Assembly: GCA_027493525.1 (NCBI GenBank)
Contig: JAOSKN010000002.1
Span: 2,451,326 to 2,515,325 of the forward strand
Reading direction: 5' to 3'
Length of the DNA: 64,000 nt
DNA from: Planctomycetota bacterium
GTDB lineage: Bacteria > Planctomycetota > SZUA-567 > H5-PLA8
Shown: piece by piece, positions 16,537-24,840 of the stretch
Layout: each line of letters begins with the position of its first letter
Numbering within the stretch: the stretch's first letter is position 1
Translations under genes and position numbers: made by a program
The notes under the pieces: generated by a model
The model's input: only the letters and a program-made list of their open reading frames with translations
Told to the model about the DNA's origin: nothing
The model's database searches: none

Positions 16537-17898
16537 ATGCGCCTGCGCCACGCCCTGATCCTCGCCCTCGCCAGCGCGGCGCTGGCCTCGGTCTTCGTGG
16601 CCTTCGACCTGAGCCGCCGCCTGGAGATGCTCGAAGGCGTCGCGCCCGAGACCGTGGCTCCCCTGCGCGAAGCCGGGACGCCCTACCTGATGGTCCTGGT
16701 CGCCGTCGGCGTCGCGGACTTGGCCGCCCTGCTTTTGCTTATCGCCGCGTTCCGTGAGGAACGTACCGCCGCGCTGCTCCAGGCCAGCCAGAGCGCCGGG
16801 CGCCTGCCCGCCGTGCGGGGCGGCAAGCGCCCGGCGGGGGACGCCGTGGAATCTCCCGGCCCGGCCGAGCCGCCCAAGCCGCCCGAGCCCGAGCGCCAAT
16901 TCCCCTGGGGCCGCATCGAGCCCTGGTCCTCCTCCAACGCCCGGCCGCTCGGCGAACTCTGGAACCGCGCCTGCGCGGGGCTGTATCAGGCATGCCCGAA
17001 GGAGTGGGCCTCCTTCGAGAAGTTCTTCGGCGCCGAGGAATTCGACGCCTCGGGCAGCGTCGCGGCGGTGGACGCCCACGGCAGGCTGCTCGGCGCCGTG
17101 CTCGCGCTGCGGCAGCCGGCGTTCGAGGACGAAGGCTACTGGTGGCTGGAGTCTCCGGCGGTGCTCGCGGCCGTCCTCGTCGACCCCGCCGCCCGCCGCA
17201 AGGGCATTGGGCGGGCCCTGGTGCAGCACGCCGAATACAAGGCCATCGCCGGCAGCCGCCCGCGTCTATTCGTCGGGGGTCTGGAGAACTTTCCCCACCT
17301 GGCGCCCGGCGTGCCCGACCAGGATCACGGCGCGCGCATGTTCTTCACCGCCATGGGCTACCGCGAGATCCGCCGCACCTGCCACATGGAAGCCGACTAC
17401 CGGACCTACCAGCCGCCCCAGGAGCTGATCGATCGCGAAGAGAACCTGAAAGAGCGCGGCTACCGCTTCGCGCCCGCGGTCACGGAGGACCTCGAGGCCT
17501 TCGAGAAGTTCGTCGAAGGTTCCAACCTGAGCCGCAAGGCGCGGCGGATCGAACGCTTTCGCGCCGAGATCGAGCGCTTTTACCTGGTCCGCAAGGACGA
17601 AGCGATCGTCGGCTTCATCCAGGTCACGCCCATCGATGAGTATGGGCACTCCGGCATCCACCTGATCTACTTCCTGCGCGAACATCGCGGCGCGGGCCTG
17701 GGCAGCGTCCTGCTGGTGAAGGCGCACGAACTGTGGCGCCGCATGGGCGCCAAGGGCGGGTCGATCTGGACGTATCCCGAGGCCGCCGAACGCTTCTATC
17801 GCCGGGCCGGCTTCAAGACCGTCCAGGAATGGGTCTGCTACGAGAAGGACTTCTGGCACAGTTGGGCCGATCCGGAGTTTGTCAACCGCTGGCGTTGA
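16537..17898 (+). CDS. Membrane-anchored protein with two GNAT acetyltransferase domains
   Basis: 453 residues. Two hydrophobic helices (about 5-24 and 48-68) are followed by a Pro-rich linker. The first GNAT-like domain (about 125-290) has VLVDPAARRKGIGRALVQHA, the acetyl-CoA pyrophosphate loop. The second (about 305-450) has YFLREHRGAGLGSVLLVKAH and EAAERFYRRAGFKTVQEWVC, a very typical GNAT C-terminus. Tandem GNATs can use one active and one structural domain. The substrate is unknown. It lies 167 bases after the second ATPase on the same strand, so shared transcription is plausible but not shown. Confidence 0.75.
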   Translation: MRLRHALILALASAALASVFVAFDLSRRLEMLEGVAPETVAPLREAGTPYLMVLVAVGVADLAALLLLIAAFREERTAALLQASQSAGRLPAVRGGKRPAGDAVESPGPAEPPKPPEPERQFPWGRIEPWSSSNARPLGELWNRACAGLYQACPKEWASFEKFFGAEEFDASGSVAAVDAHGRLLGAVLALRQPAFEDEGYWWLESPAVLAAVLVDPAARRKGIGRALVQHAEYKAIAGSRPRLFVGGLENFPHLAPGVPDQDHGARMFFTAMGYREIRRTCHMEADYRTYQPPQELIDREENLKERGYRFAPAVTEDLEAFEKFVEGSNLSRKARRIERFRAEIERFYLVRKDEAIVGFIQVTPIDEYGHSGIHLIYFLREHRGAGLGSVLLVKAHELWRRMGAKGGSIWTYPEAAERFYRRAGFKTVQEWVCYEKDFWHSWADPEFVNRWR

Positions 17899-18118
17899 CA
17901 AGGCGGCCGCGCGCGTGCGCCGGATCGCGGGATTTCTTCAAGTTTCAGCGTCGCAAGCCGAGAACGGGGCACGTCACGGAAGCGCGTTGCCCACGTGGAG
18001 ATGCTGTCTCATGGCAAACGGGACCGGTCGGAACCGGCGTGCTGCTCTTTCACCGTTCACGTCCTTCACCTCTTCCATGCCAACGCGCGAATCCATTTCG
18101 GAACTCGGAACTTTCCCC

Positions 18119-18146
18119 TTGACTTGTAATGACAACATGACATTAT
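18119..18146 (+). promoter_or_regulatory. Promoter of the GntR-aldolase operon
   Basis: TTGACT (18119-18124), 16 bp, CATTAT (18141-18146). It is overlapped by a palindrome. The predicted start falls at about 18153, one base before an ATG at 18154, which would give a leaderless message. Confidence 0.5.
18127..18145. promoter_or_regulatory. Imperfect palindrome overlapping the promoter, likely GntR operator
   Basis: TAATGACAACATGACATTA: 14 of 19 bases match the reverse complement (TAATG-N-CA facing TG-N-CATTA). It occupies the spacer and the start of the -10 of the regulator's own promoter, the usual position for an autorepressor. Confidence 0.5.
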
Positions 18147-18915
18147 GACGTCCATGCCGCTCGACCCCGCCTCGCCCGTTCCGCTCTACCACCAGCTCGC
18201 CGCGCTTTTGCGCCGGCAGATGGAGGACGAGCGCTGGGCGCCGGGCCGCAAACTGCCCAGCGAGCATGAACTCTGCCGCGCCTACCGCGTGACGCGCCCC
18301 ACCGTGCGCCAGGCGCTCGAGGGGCTCGTCCGCGAGGGCCGGCTGGTGAAGCGCCGCGGGCTGGGGACCTTCGTCGCCAGCCCGCCGCCGCCTGTGGGGT
18401 TGCTGGCCCTGGCGGGCTCCAGCGAGGTCTTTGCCGCGCGGAAGCTGAAGCTCGTCACGCGGGTTCTGGATCTGCGCCTCTCGGTCGAGGCGCCGCTCGT
18501 GGAGGACGAACCGCCGCGCTCGTGGGTGCGCCTGCTGCGCCTGCGCCGGGTCAACGACGTGCCGGCGCTGCTGGAGCGCACGTGGATTCTGGCCGAGGCC
18601 GCGCCGGGGCTGGAATCGGCGAACCTGGAGAACCGCTCGCTGTATCGCACCATCGAGGAGCGCTACGGCCTGCGCGTCGAGGGCGGCGTGCAGCGATTCG
18701 GCGCCGCGCCCGCGCGCCGGGAGGTGGCCGAGCCGCTGAAGGTCCGCCGCGGCTCGCCGATCCTGCGCGTTGTCCGCCTGCTGGACCTCACCGAACACCC
18801 CAATTCGTTTCGCGTCGAACTGTTCGCCGCCGAAGGCCCGTTCGTGCTCGAGGAGCGCGTGCCGGCCCGGGCGGAACTCGTTTCCCGGGATCGGGCCCAA
18901 GGAGTCCAGGCATGA
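18145..18915 (+). CDS. GntR-family transcriptional regulator, HutC subfamily (UTRA domain)
   Basis: 256 residues from ATG 18145, or 253 from ATG 18154, which fits the promoter better. The winged helix-turn-helix spans about 10-75: PLYHQLAALLRRQMEDERWA, LPSEHELCRAYRVTRPTVRQ, ALEGLVREGRLVKRRGLGTF. The rest is a UTRA effector domain: VRLLRLRRVNDVPALLERTW, SLYRTIEERYGLRVEGGVQR, GSPILRVVRLL and a closing FRVELFAAEGPFVLEE. Such regulators usually repress sugar or amino-acid catabolic genes until an effector binds. Its stop overlaps the start of the aldolase gene (ATGA), so it is co-translated with the pathway it probably controls. Confidence 0.9.
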   Translation: MTSMPLDPASPVPLYHQLAALLRRQMEDERWAPGRKLPSEHELCRAYRVTRPTVRQALEGLVREGRLVKRRGLGTFVASPPPPVGLLALAGSSEVFAARKLKLVTRVLDLRLSVEAPLVEDEPPRSWVRLLRLRRVNDVPALLERTWILAEAAPGLESANLENRSLYRTIEERYGLRVEGGVQRFGAAPARREVAEPLKVRRGSPILRVVRLLDLTEHPNSFRVELFAAEGPFVLEERVPARAELVSRDRAQGVQA

Positions 18916-19745
18916 GCGCCGCCTACCGCCTCAAACGCCTTTTTAACGTTTCCGGCAAGTGTTTCGACGTAGCCGTCGATCACGGCTTCTTCAACGAGCA
19001 CCGCTTCCTCGACGGGATCGAGGATCTTGGCGGGGCGGTGGAGTCCCTCGTCGCGGCCGCGCCCGACGCGATCCAGCTCACGGTTGGCCAGGCCGAACTG
19101 CTCCAGCGCATCCCCGGCCGGCATAAACCCGCGCTGGTGCTGCGCACGGACGTGGCCAACTGCTATGGGGTGTCCCTGCCGCGGACCCTCTTCAGCCGCT
19201 TGATCGGCGATCCCGTCGAGCAGGCGCTGCGCCTGGACGCGGCCTGCGTCGTCGTGAACCTGCTCCTGCTCCCTGGGCAGCCTGAGCTGCACGCCCAGTG
19301 CATCGAGAACATCTGCCGGCTCAAGCCGGCCTGCGAGCGCTTCGGGATGCCGCTGATGATCGAGCCGCTGGTGATGCAGGCCAACGAGAAGGGCGGGGGC
19401 TACATGGTCGACGGGGACCTGCACAAGATCGTCGCGCTGGTTCGCCAGGCCCGTGAACTCGGCGCCGACCTGATCAAGGCCGATCCCTGCGACGACGCAA
19501 CGCAGTACCACGAGGTTGTCCGCGCGGCCGGCTGCCCGGTGCTGGTGCGCGGCGGCGGCAAGGCCGCCGAGCGCGAGATCTTCGCGCGCACCGTCGAACT
19601 GATGAAGCAGGGCGCCCAAGGCATCGTCTACGGGCGCAATGTGATCCAGCACCCCAAGCCCGCCGCGATCACGCGCGCGTTCATGGCGATCGTGCACGAC
19701 GGCGCGAGCGTGGAGCGGGCGACCGAGATCGTGAACAAGGTGTGA
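18912..19745 (+). CDS. DhnA/LsrF-type class I aldolase
   Basis: 277 residues from ATG 18912 (ATGA overlap with the regulator). Family landmarks: FDVAVDHGFFNEHRFLDGIE, PALVLRTDVANCYG, MPLMIEPLVMQANEKGGGYM, a Schiff-base-lysine region GADLIKADPCDDATQYHEVV, PVLVRGGGKAAEREI and GAQGIVYGRNVIQHPKP. This is the phosphate-binding TIM-barrel pattern of class I aldolases such as FbaB and LsrF, which cleave or transfer phosphorylated keto-sugars through an imine with lysine. The exact substrate is unknown. It is followed after 25 bases by the dehydrogenase gene. Confidence 0.82.
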   Translation: MSAAYRLKRLFNVSGKCFDVAVDHGFFNEHRFLDGIEDLGGAVESLVAAAPDAIQLTVGQAELLQRIPGRHKPALVLRTDVANCYGVSLPRTLFSRLIGDPVEQALRLDAACVVVNLLLLPGQPELHAQCIENICRLKPACERFGMPLMIEPLVMQANEKGGGYMVDGDLHKIVALVRQARELGADLIKADPCDDATQYHEVVRAAGCPVLVRGGGKAAEREIFARTVELMKQGAQGIVYGRNVIQHPKPAAITRAFMAIVHDGASVERATEIVNKV

Positions 19746-19770
19746 GGTTTTTCGAAGGAGTCTGCCTGGC

Positions 19771-20916
19771 ATGCGCACTCTTCGCTTCGGCATCGTCGGT
19801 TGCGGCCTGATGGGCCGCGAGTTCGCCAGCGCGGTGGCGCGCTGGTGCCACATGCTCGACCTTGACGTGCGCCCCGAACTGGTTGCGCTCTGCGACGCCA
19901 ATCCGTCGATCTTCGAGTGGTATCGCGCGAACTTCCCGTCGGTCAGGCTGGTGACGGACGATTACAGGAAGCTGCTGGCCTCGCCCGAAGTCGAGGCCGT
20001 GTACTGCGCCGTCCCGCACAACCTGCACGCGGAGATCTACGTCGCCGCGATCGAGGCCGGCAAGCACCTGCTCGGCGAAAAGCCCTTCGGGATCGACCGC
20101 GCGGCCAACGCGAAGATCCTGGAGGCGATCCGCGCGCACCCCAAGGTCTTCGTGCGCTGCAGCAGCGAGTTCCCTTTCTTTCCCGGCGTGCAGCGCATCG
20201 TCAAGGCCGCGCTCGACGGCCGCTTCGGCACGATCCTCGAGGTCGAAGCGGGCCTGCATCACTGCAGCGACATGGACCCTCGGAAGCCGCTCAACTGGAA
20301 GCGGGTCGTGAAGTTCAACGGCGAGTACGGCTGCATGGGCGACCTGGGCATGCACACGCTCCACGTCCCGCTGCGGCTGGGCTGGCTGCCGCGCGACGTC
20401 CGCGCGATCCTCAGCAAGATCGTCACCGAACGCCCCGACGGCAAGGGCGGGATGGCGCCCTGCGAAACCTGGGATAACGCGATCCTCTTCGGCAACGCCA
20501 TCGATCCGCGCAACGGGCGAACCTTCCCGATGACCGTCACCGCCAAGCGCATCAGCCCCGGCGACGCGAACACCTGGTACCTGAACGTCCGCGGCACGCG
20601 CGCTTCGATGGAGTTCTCCTCGCGCTACCCCAAGTCGCTCCGCACCCTCGACTACGCGCCCGGCGGCGCGCAGGCCTGGAGCGAGGAAGACGTGAACTAC
20701 GATGCGCCGTTCAAGACGATCACCGGGGGGATCTTCGAGTTCGGCTTCGGCGACAGCATCCTGCAGATGTGGGCGGCCTTCTGCGTGGAACTGGTCCACG
20801 GGCCGGGCTCGGTGCCCTTCGGCTGCGTGACGCCGGAGGAGACCGCGGCGCAGCACGCGCTGTTCACCGCGGCCCTGGAATCGCAGAAGACCAACAGCGT
20901 CGTATGCCTGGAATAG
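19771..20916 (+). CDS. Gfo/Idh/MocA family NAD(P)-dependent oxidoreductase
   Basis: 381 residues. The N-terminal Rossmann fold begins LRFGIVGCGLMGREFASAVA (GxGxxG). The family EKP catalytic-lysine motif is present in AGKHLLGEKPFGIDRAANAK, and the second domain has NGEYGCMGDLGMHTLHVPLR. Members oxidise or epimerise sugars, inositols and amino sugars using NAD(P). An AAGGAG site precedes the ATG. With the aldolase and isomerase-like neighbours, it probably takes part in degradation of a sugar, polyol or sugar acid. Confidence 0.88.
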   Translation: MRTLRFGIVGCGLMGREFASAVARWCHMLDLDVRPELVALCDANPSIFEWYRANFPSVRLVTDDYRKLLASPEVEAVYCAVPHNLHAEIYVAAIEAGKHLLGEKPFGIDRAANAKILEAIRAHPKVFVRCSSEFPFFPGVQRIVKAALDGRFGTILEVEAGLHHCSDMDPRKPLNWKRVVKFNGEYGCMGDLGMHTLHVPLRLGWLPRDVRAILSKIVTERPDGKGGMAPCETWDNAILFGNAIDPRNGRTFPMTVTAKRISPGDANTWYLNVRGTRASMEFSSRYPKSLRTLDYAPGGAQAWSEEDVNYDAPFKTITGGIFEFGFGDSILQMWAAFCVELVHGPGSVPFGCVTPEETAAQHALFTAALESQKTNSVVCLE

Positions 20917-20926
20917 CGTGGCACAT

Positions 20927-21841
20927 ATGAGATCACATCTTTTGTTGCTACTCATGGTCTTAATTCAGCCAATTTATGGCGAGGAAGCAATGGCCGATAG
21001 TCAGGAAAGCAAACTCATGACCTGGGAGAGACCTCGTTTTCAAAAAGGCGGGGACGACGCTTGGATAATCTTTGTAATCCTTGGAAAGTTTGAAGAAAAG
21101 ATGTCGCTTTCTCGTTCTAAGTACCGTTCTGAAGGGGTTCCCAAAGGAGTCGTCGTAACACGACTTTCTCGAGAAAGGGAGCAGGCAGATTTTACGCGCT
21201 ATGCGGGTTTCGAAACGTTAAAGAAGCTAACCCATTGTGGCGGGTCGGACCTGGTTGAGGGTTTAAGAAACGTTCCGGAATGCTTGGTAGTGTGTGGAAG
21301 CGTAAACGACCCAGATAATTTGAACTTCTTGCGTGACACGATTGGATTTGTTGCGTGTGCGCTCGATCATGGCGGAGTCGCAGTATTAGATACGCAAGTC
21401 TTGCATCTCTGGAGCGGAGATGATTGGAAAAGGGCATTCTTCGAGTTGCAGCAACCATCGATTTTTCGCCATGTTGTGATTCTCGAGTCCAAGGAGATCG
21501 AAGACGCTCAGGATTCTCCCTTGTGGCTACACACCAGAGGAATGAGGAAATTTGGTAGGCCTGATTTGAGCATTAAGGGGGTGACCAAGGATCGACATGA
21601 ATTGGTTGTCGAAATGCTCAATAGATTTATCGAGGCAGGGGCATTAGGGCACCATATTCCTGAGGGGCAGGAGATAAAAATGAGGGGGCTGCCTCCTGGG
21701 ATGACCTGTCGCCATCTGGGTAACCTTGATGATCCTGACTTCAATAACAAGCACGTTGAGATCAGCTGGCCTAAAGTGCGTGATGAAATCGAGAAGACTC
21801 AAGAGGATCCCAAGGTTCCACAACGCAAGAGAGGGGAGTAG
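20927..21841 (+). CDS. Uncharacterised AT-rich protein inserted in the catabolic operon
   Basis: 304 residues from ATG 20927, which encodes a signal-like start (MRSHLLLLLMVLIQPIYGEE). A second in-frame ATG at 20990 has a much better ribosome-binding site (GAGGAAG) and would give a cytoplasmic 283-residue form. Recognisable stretches are DDAWIIFVILGKFEEKMSLS, ALDHGGVAVLDTQVLHLWSG, LWLHTRGMRKFGRPDLSI, HHIPEGQEIKMRGLPPGM and GNLDDPDFNNKHVEI; I cannot assign a family. The gene is clearly more AT-rich than both neighbours (TTA, AGA, ATA and TTT codons), which points to horizontal acquisition. It starts 10 bases after one operon gene and ends 6 before the next, so it is likely co-transcribed. Confidence 0.75.
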   Translation: MRSHLLLLLMVLIQPIYGEEAMADSQESKLMTWERPRFQKGGDDAWIIFVILGKFEEKMSLSRSKYRSEGVPKGVVVTRLSREREQADFTRYAGFETLKKLTHCGGSDLVEGLRNVPECLVVCGSVNDPDNLNFLRDTIGFVACALDHGGVAVLDTQVLHLWSGDDWKRAFFELQQPSIFRHVVILESKEIEDAQDSPLWLHTRGMRKFGRPDLSIKGVTKDRHELVVEMLNRFIEAGALGHHIPEGQEIKMRGLPPGMTCRHLGNLDDPDFNNKHVEISWPKVRDEIEKTQEDPKVPQRKRGE

Positions 21842-21847
21842 AACACA

Positions 21848-22900
21848 ATGAATCAAATCAAGTGCGGTAACGCTGTCTTCCGGTTCTCCGTCGGCCCCTG
21901 GAACATGCACCCGGGCGCCGATCCGTTCGGGCCTCCGGTCCGCAACGAACTCGACTTCCTGGAGAAACTCCGCCTGTTCAAGAAACTGGGCTTCGGCGCG
22001 GTTCAGTTTCACGACGACGACGTCTGCCCGGCGGACCTCTCGCCGGCGCTGACGCGGAAGGCCACGCGCGCGATGAAGGCGATCCTGCGCGAGCACGGGC
22101 TTGAGCCGGAGTTCGTCGCGCCGCGGCTCTGGGAGGATCCGCGAACCATCGACGGGGGCTGGACCAGCAACGAGCCCAAGCACCGGAAATACGCGCTGGA
22201 GCGTTCCCGGCGCGCCATCGACATCGCCAACGAGCTTGGCACGCGCCGGATCGTGCTCTGGCCGGCGCGCGAAGGAACCTACGTCCGCGAGGCCAAGGAT
22301 CCGTTCGCCAGCTACAAGCGCTACCTCGACTACCTCAACGCGCTCCTCGACTACGACAAGAAGATCGTGATCCTCGGCGAGATGAAGCCGAACGAGCCGA
22401 TGGACGCGGCGTACCTGCCGACGCCGGGCCATTTCCTGGGCATGGGCGCGCAGACGAAGGATCCGAAGCGCGTGGGAATCCTCATCGAGTCCGCGCACTC
22501 CCTGCTCGTCGGCGTCGATCCTTCCGACGACATGGCCTTCGCGCTGGCCGCCGGAAAACTCTGGGGCGTGCACCTCAACGATCAGGACGGCCTGAAGTTC
22601 GACGAGGACAAGGCCTTTGGCGCGGTGAACCTCCGCCGCGCCTTCAACCAGGTCTGGGTGCTCGCGCGCGGGGGCTTTGGGCGCAAGGGCGAGTGGGTCG
22701 GGCTCGACGTGAAGGCGATGCGCTCGCAGAAGCAGGCGGTGGCCTGGAAGCACCTCGCCAACAGCCTGGCCTTCTTCGAGGCGCTCTGCGGAGTGGTCAA
22801 GCGCGTCAACGAGGCGACGGTCTCGAAGCTTCGCGATGCCCGCGACTACGAGGAACTCGAAGCCTATGTCGTGAGGTTGCTGATGGGCGCGCGGAAATGA
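21848..22900 (+). CDS. Xylose isomerase-like TIM barrel protein
   Basis: 350 residues. Motifs follow the AP-endonuclease-2/xylose isomerase fold: GFGAVQFHDDDVCPADL (metal/base His-Asp), RRIVLWPAREGTYVREAKDP (W-x-G/A-R-E-G-x-Y), KIVILGEMKPNEPMDAAYLP (E-x-K-P-x-E-P), GILIESAHSLLVGVDPSDDM and KLWGVHLNDQDGLKFDEDKA (HxND-x2-x2-D-x-D). The metal ligands of xylose isomerase (Glu, Glu, His/Asp, Asp) have counterparts here, so aldose-ketose isomerase activity is plausible. It starts 6 bases after the AT-rich gene and is the last rightward gene before the convergent symporter. Confidence 0.85.
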   Translation: MNQIKCGNAVFRFSVGPWNMHPGADPFGPPVRNELDFLEKLRLFKKLGFGAVQFHDDDVCPADLSPALTRKATRAMKAILREHGLEPEFVAPRLWEDPRTIDGGWTSNEPKHRKYALERSRRAIDIANELGTRRIVLWPAREGTYVREAKDPFASYKRYLDYLNALLDYDKKIVILGEMKPNEPMDAAYLPTPGHFLGMGAQTKDPKRVGILIESAHSLLVGVDPSDDMAFALAAGKLWGVHLNDQDGLKFDEDKAFGAVNLRRAFNQVWVLARGGFGRKGEWVGLDVKAMRSQKQAVAWKHLANSLAFFEALCGVVKRVNEATVSKLRDARDYEELEAYVVRLLMGARK

Positions 22901-22927
22901 TCTCGGCCGGCCTGCGCCGCCCGCGGG

Positions 22928-24427
22928 TTACCAGCCCACGAGCCGGTAGCGCGTGACGGTCGCCGCTTCCGGCCGCGCCTTCGGGGTGAGCAGGCTGAAG
23001 AGCACGAAGCAGGCGGCGTTCGCCGCGAGCCCCCACAGGCCCGCGTAGACGCCCTGCCACTGGTAGTTCTCGCCGTAGAGCCCCACCGCGAAGAGCACGA
23101 TCGAGCCGATCAGCGGCCCGGCCAGCGCGCCCCAGCGCGTGGCCCAGCGCAGCCCCAGCAGCGCGGCGACCGCCGGCGGCGCGGCCTGCGCGGCCCAGGC
23201 GGCCGAAAAGACGCCTAGTTTCGTCAGCACGTCCGGCTGGCTCAGGGACAGGTAAAGCCCGACCAAGCCCACGGCAACCACCGACGCGCGAATCAGGAGG
23301 AGTTGCCGCCGGCCGTCCAGGTGCCCCCACCAGCGCACCACGAAGTCCCGCCCGACCGATGCGCCCACGCTGTGGATCTGGCTCGAGACCGTGGACATCA
23401 TCGCCGCCAGCCCCGCCGCGGCGACCAGCCCGCCCAGCAGCGGCGGGAAGTGTTCCAGCAGCATCGTGAGCATGATCGTGTCCGTCGCCTCGCGCTCGGT
23501 CAGGCCCGGCTTGACCGCCTGGCCCGTGAGGCCCACCAGCAGCGCCGCGCCCATCACCAGCGGGAAGCTCAGCGTCACCCAAAGCGGCCAGAGCCGGATG
23601 AAGTTCGCGCTGCGCGGGATGTGCATCTTCAGCCACATCTGCGGCTGCATCGGCCAGCCCAGGCCGACCGAAACGGAAAAGCTGATCAAGTACATCCAGG
23701 TCCAGGCGTTCCCAGGGCCGGGCAGGGTGAGCCACTCCCCGCGCTCTTCGCTCAGCTTCGCCAGCGCCTCGCGCGGGCCGCCGCTCGATGCGTAACTCAC
23801 CGCCAGCGCGCCCACGACCAGCCCGGCCAGGAGCAGCACGCCCTGCAGCGTGTCCGTCCACGCCACGGCCCGCAGCCCGCCCATGAAGACGTAGGTGATC
23901 ATCAGCAGGTACACGGCGGTGGTTCCCACCTTGAAGCTGATGCGGTCTCCCGTCGCGATCTTGAGCAGGTAGGCGATGCCGATGATCTGAGCCTGGATGT
24001 ACGGGATCAGCGTGGCGATCAGCAGCGCCGCCAGGACCGTGCCCACCGTCTTGCTGCCGTAGAAGTCCGCGAAGGTGTCCGCCGGGGTCATGTGCCCGAA
24101 GGTCCGCCCGAGCTTCCACGTGCGCACCGCGAAGAGGATCCAGTAGAGCGCCGAGACGCCGATGTACATCCCCGTGATCGCGACGTAACCGCCCAGGCCG
24201 GTGCGGTAGATCGTTCCCGGGAAGCCCAGGAACGTCAGCGCGCTGTACTGCGTGGCCATCAGCGTCATGGCCGCCACCAGCCAGCCCATGCCGCGCCCGC
24301 CGACCACGTAGCCTTCGGGATCCGAAGAGGGAAAATAACGCCACGCCACCAACCCCACGATCAGCGTCGAGGCGAAGTAGACCCCGAGCACCACCATCGA
24401 GCCGCCATGGCCGAGCCAGAACTCCAT
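22928..24427 (-). CDS. Sodium:solute symporter (SSS family)
   Basis: 499 residues, about 13 membrane helices. Family features: YFASTLIVGLVAWRYFPSSD with GYVVGGRGMGWLVAAMTLMA, QYSALTFLGFPGTIYRTGLG, then the helix-8/9 region GLAAMMSTVSSQIHSVGASV (conserved A-A-x-M-S-T-x-x-S for sodium binding). SSS transporters import sugars, polyols, sugar acids or amino acids with sodium. It faces the catabolic operon tail to tail and probably brings in its substrate. A small partner gene lies 13 bases upstream on the same strand. Confidence 0.9.
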   Translation of the reverse strand: MEFWLGHGGSMVVLGVYFASTLIVGLVAWRYFPSSDPEGYVVGGRGMGWLVAAMTLMATQYSALTFLGFPGTIYRTGLGGYVAITGMYIGVSALYWILFAVRTWKLGRTFGHMTPADTFADFYGSKTVGTVLAALLIATLIPYIQAQIIGIAYLLKIATGDRISFKVGTTAVYLLMITYVFMGGLRAVAWTDTLQGVLLLAGLVVGALAVSYASSGGPREALAKLSEERGEWLTLPGPGNAWTWMYLISFSVSVGLGWPMQPQMWLKMHIPRSANFIRLWPLWVTLSFPLVMGAALLVGLTGQAVKPGLTEREATDTIMLTMLLEHFPPLLGGLVAAAGLAAMMSTVSSQIHSVGASVGRDFVVRWWGHLDGRRQLLLIRASVVAVGLVGLYLSLSQPDVLTKLGVFSAAWAAQAAPPAVAALLGLRWATRWGALAGPLIGSIVLFAVGLYGENYQWQGVYAGLWGLAANAACFVLFSLLTPKARPEAATVTRYRLVGW

Positions 24428-24440
24428 GTCTTGAACTCCC

Positions 24441-24803
24441 TCAGGCCGCGTCTTGCGGAGGGCGCGGCGACTCCGGCAGCTTCCAGGCCGCGTCGTCCCG
24501 CCAGTGCCCGCGTACCCAGAGCAGCGTGTTGGCGGCTATCAGCAGCGGCAACACAACCGCGACGGCCCAGACGGAGAGGGGAATCCCCAACGGCCAGAGG
24601 TCCGCGCGGTTCCAGAGCCAGCCGCCGGGAAGAAAATAGGCCAGAATCAACGCCACATGGACGCCGGCGTGCGCCGAGTGGCGGAAGGGCATCCTTAAGC
24701 TTTGGGGCGATTCTTCCTGCGGAATGGCTGCATCGGAGGCGTTGCCCGTCCGTGCCTGCAAAGCCGGGTTGATGCGAGAGGAGGATGATTTTTCCTTGCT
24801 CAT
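24441..24803 (-). CDS. Small DUF3311-like membrane protein, symporter partner
   Basis: 120 residues from ATG 24803; a start at 24812 is also possible, while 24833 would lie within the palindrome. Two membrane helices: AHAGVHVALILAYFLPGGWL and LSVWAVAVVLPLLIAANTLL. The intervening WNRADLWPLGIPLSVW resembles the NRxxPxxxGxPxxxW core of DUF3311 proteins, which habitually precede SSS symporter genes and may be auxiliary subunits. The gene stands directly behind a perfect 23-bp palindrome. Confidence 0.72.
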   Translation of the reverse strand: MSKEKSSSSRINPALQARTGNASDAAIPQEESPQSLRMPFRHSAHAGVHVALILAYFLPGGWLWNRADLWPLGIPLSVWAVAVVLPLLIAANTLLWVRGHWRDDAAWKLPESPRPPQDAA

Positions 24804-24817
24804 GGATGGCATCTTAT

Positions 24818-24840
24818 ATGTAGTATGCAACATACTACAT
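24818..24840. promoter_or_regulatory. Perfect 23-bp palindromic operator upstream of the symporter operon
   Basis: Arms ATGTAGTATG and CATACTACAT are exact reverse complements around a CAA centre. The GTA...TAC core is typical of GntR-superfamily sites. It lies 14 bp upstream of the ATG at 24803, where it would block transcription or the 5' end of the message. Confidence 0.6.
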
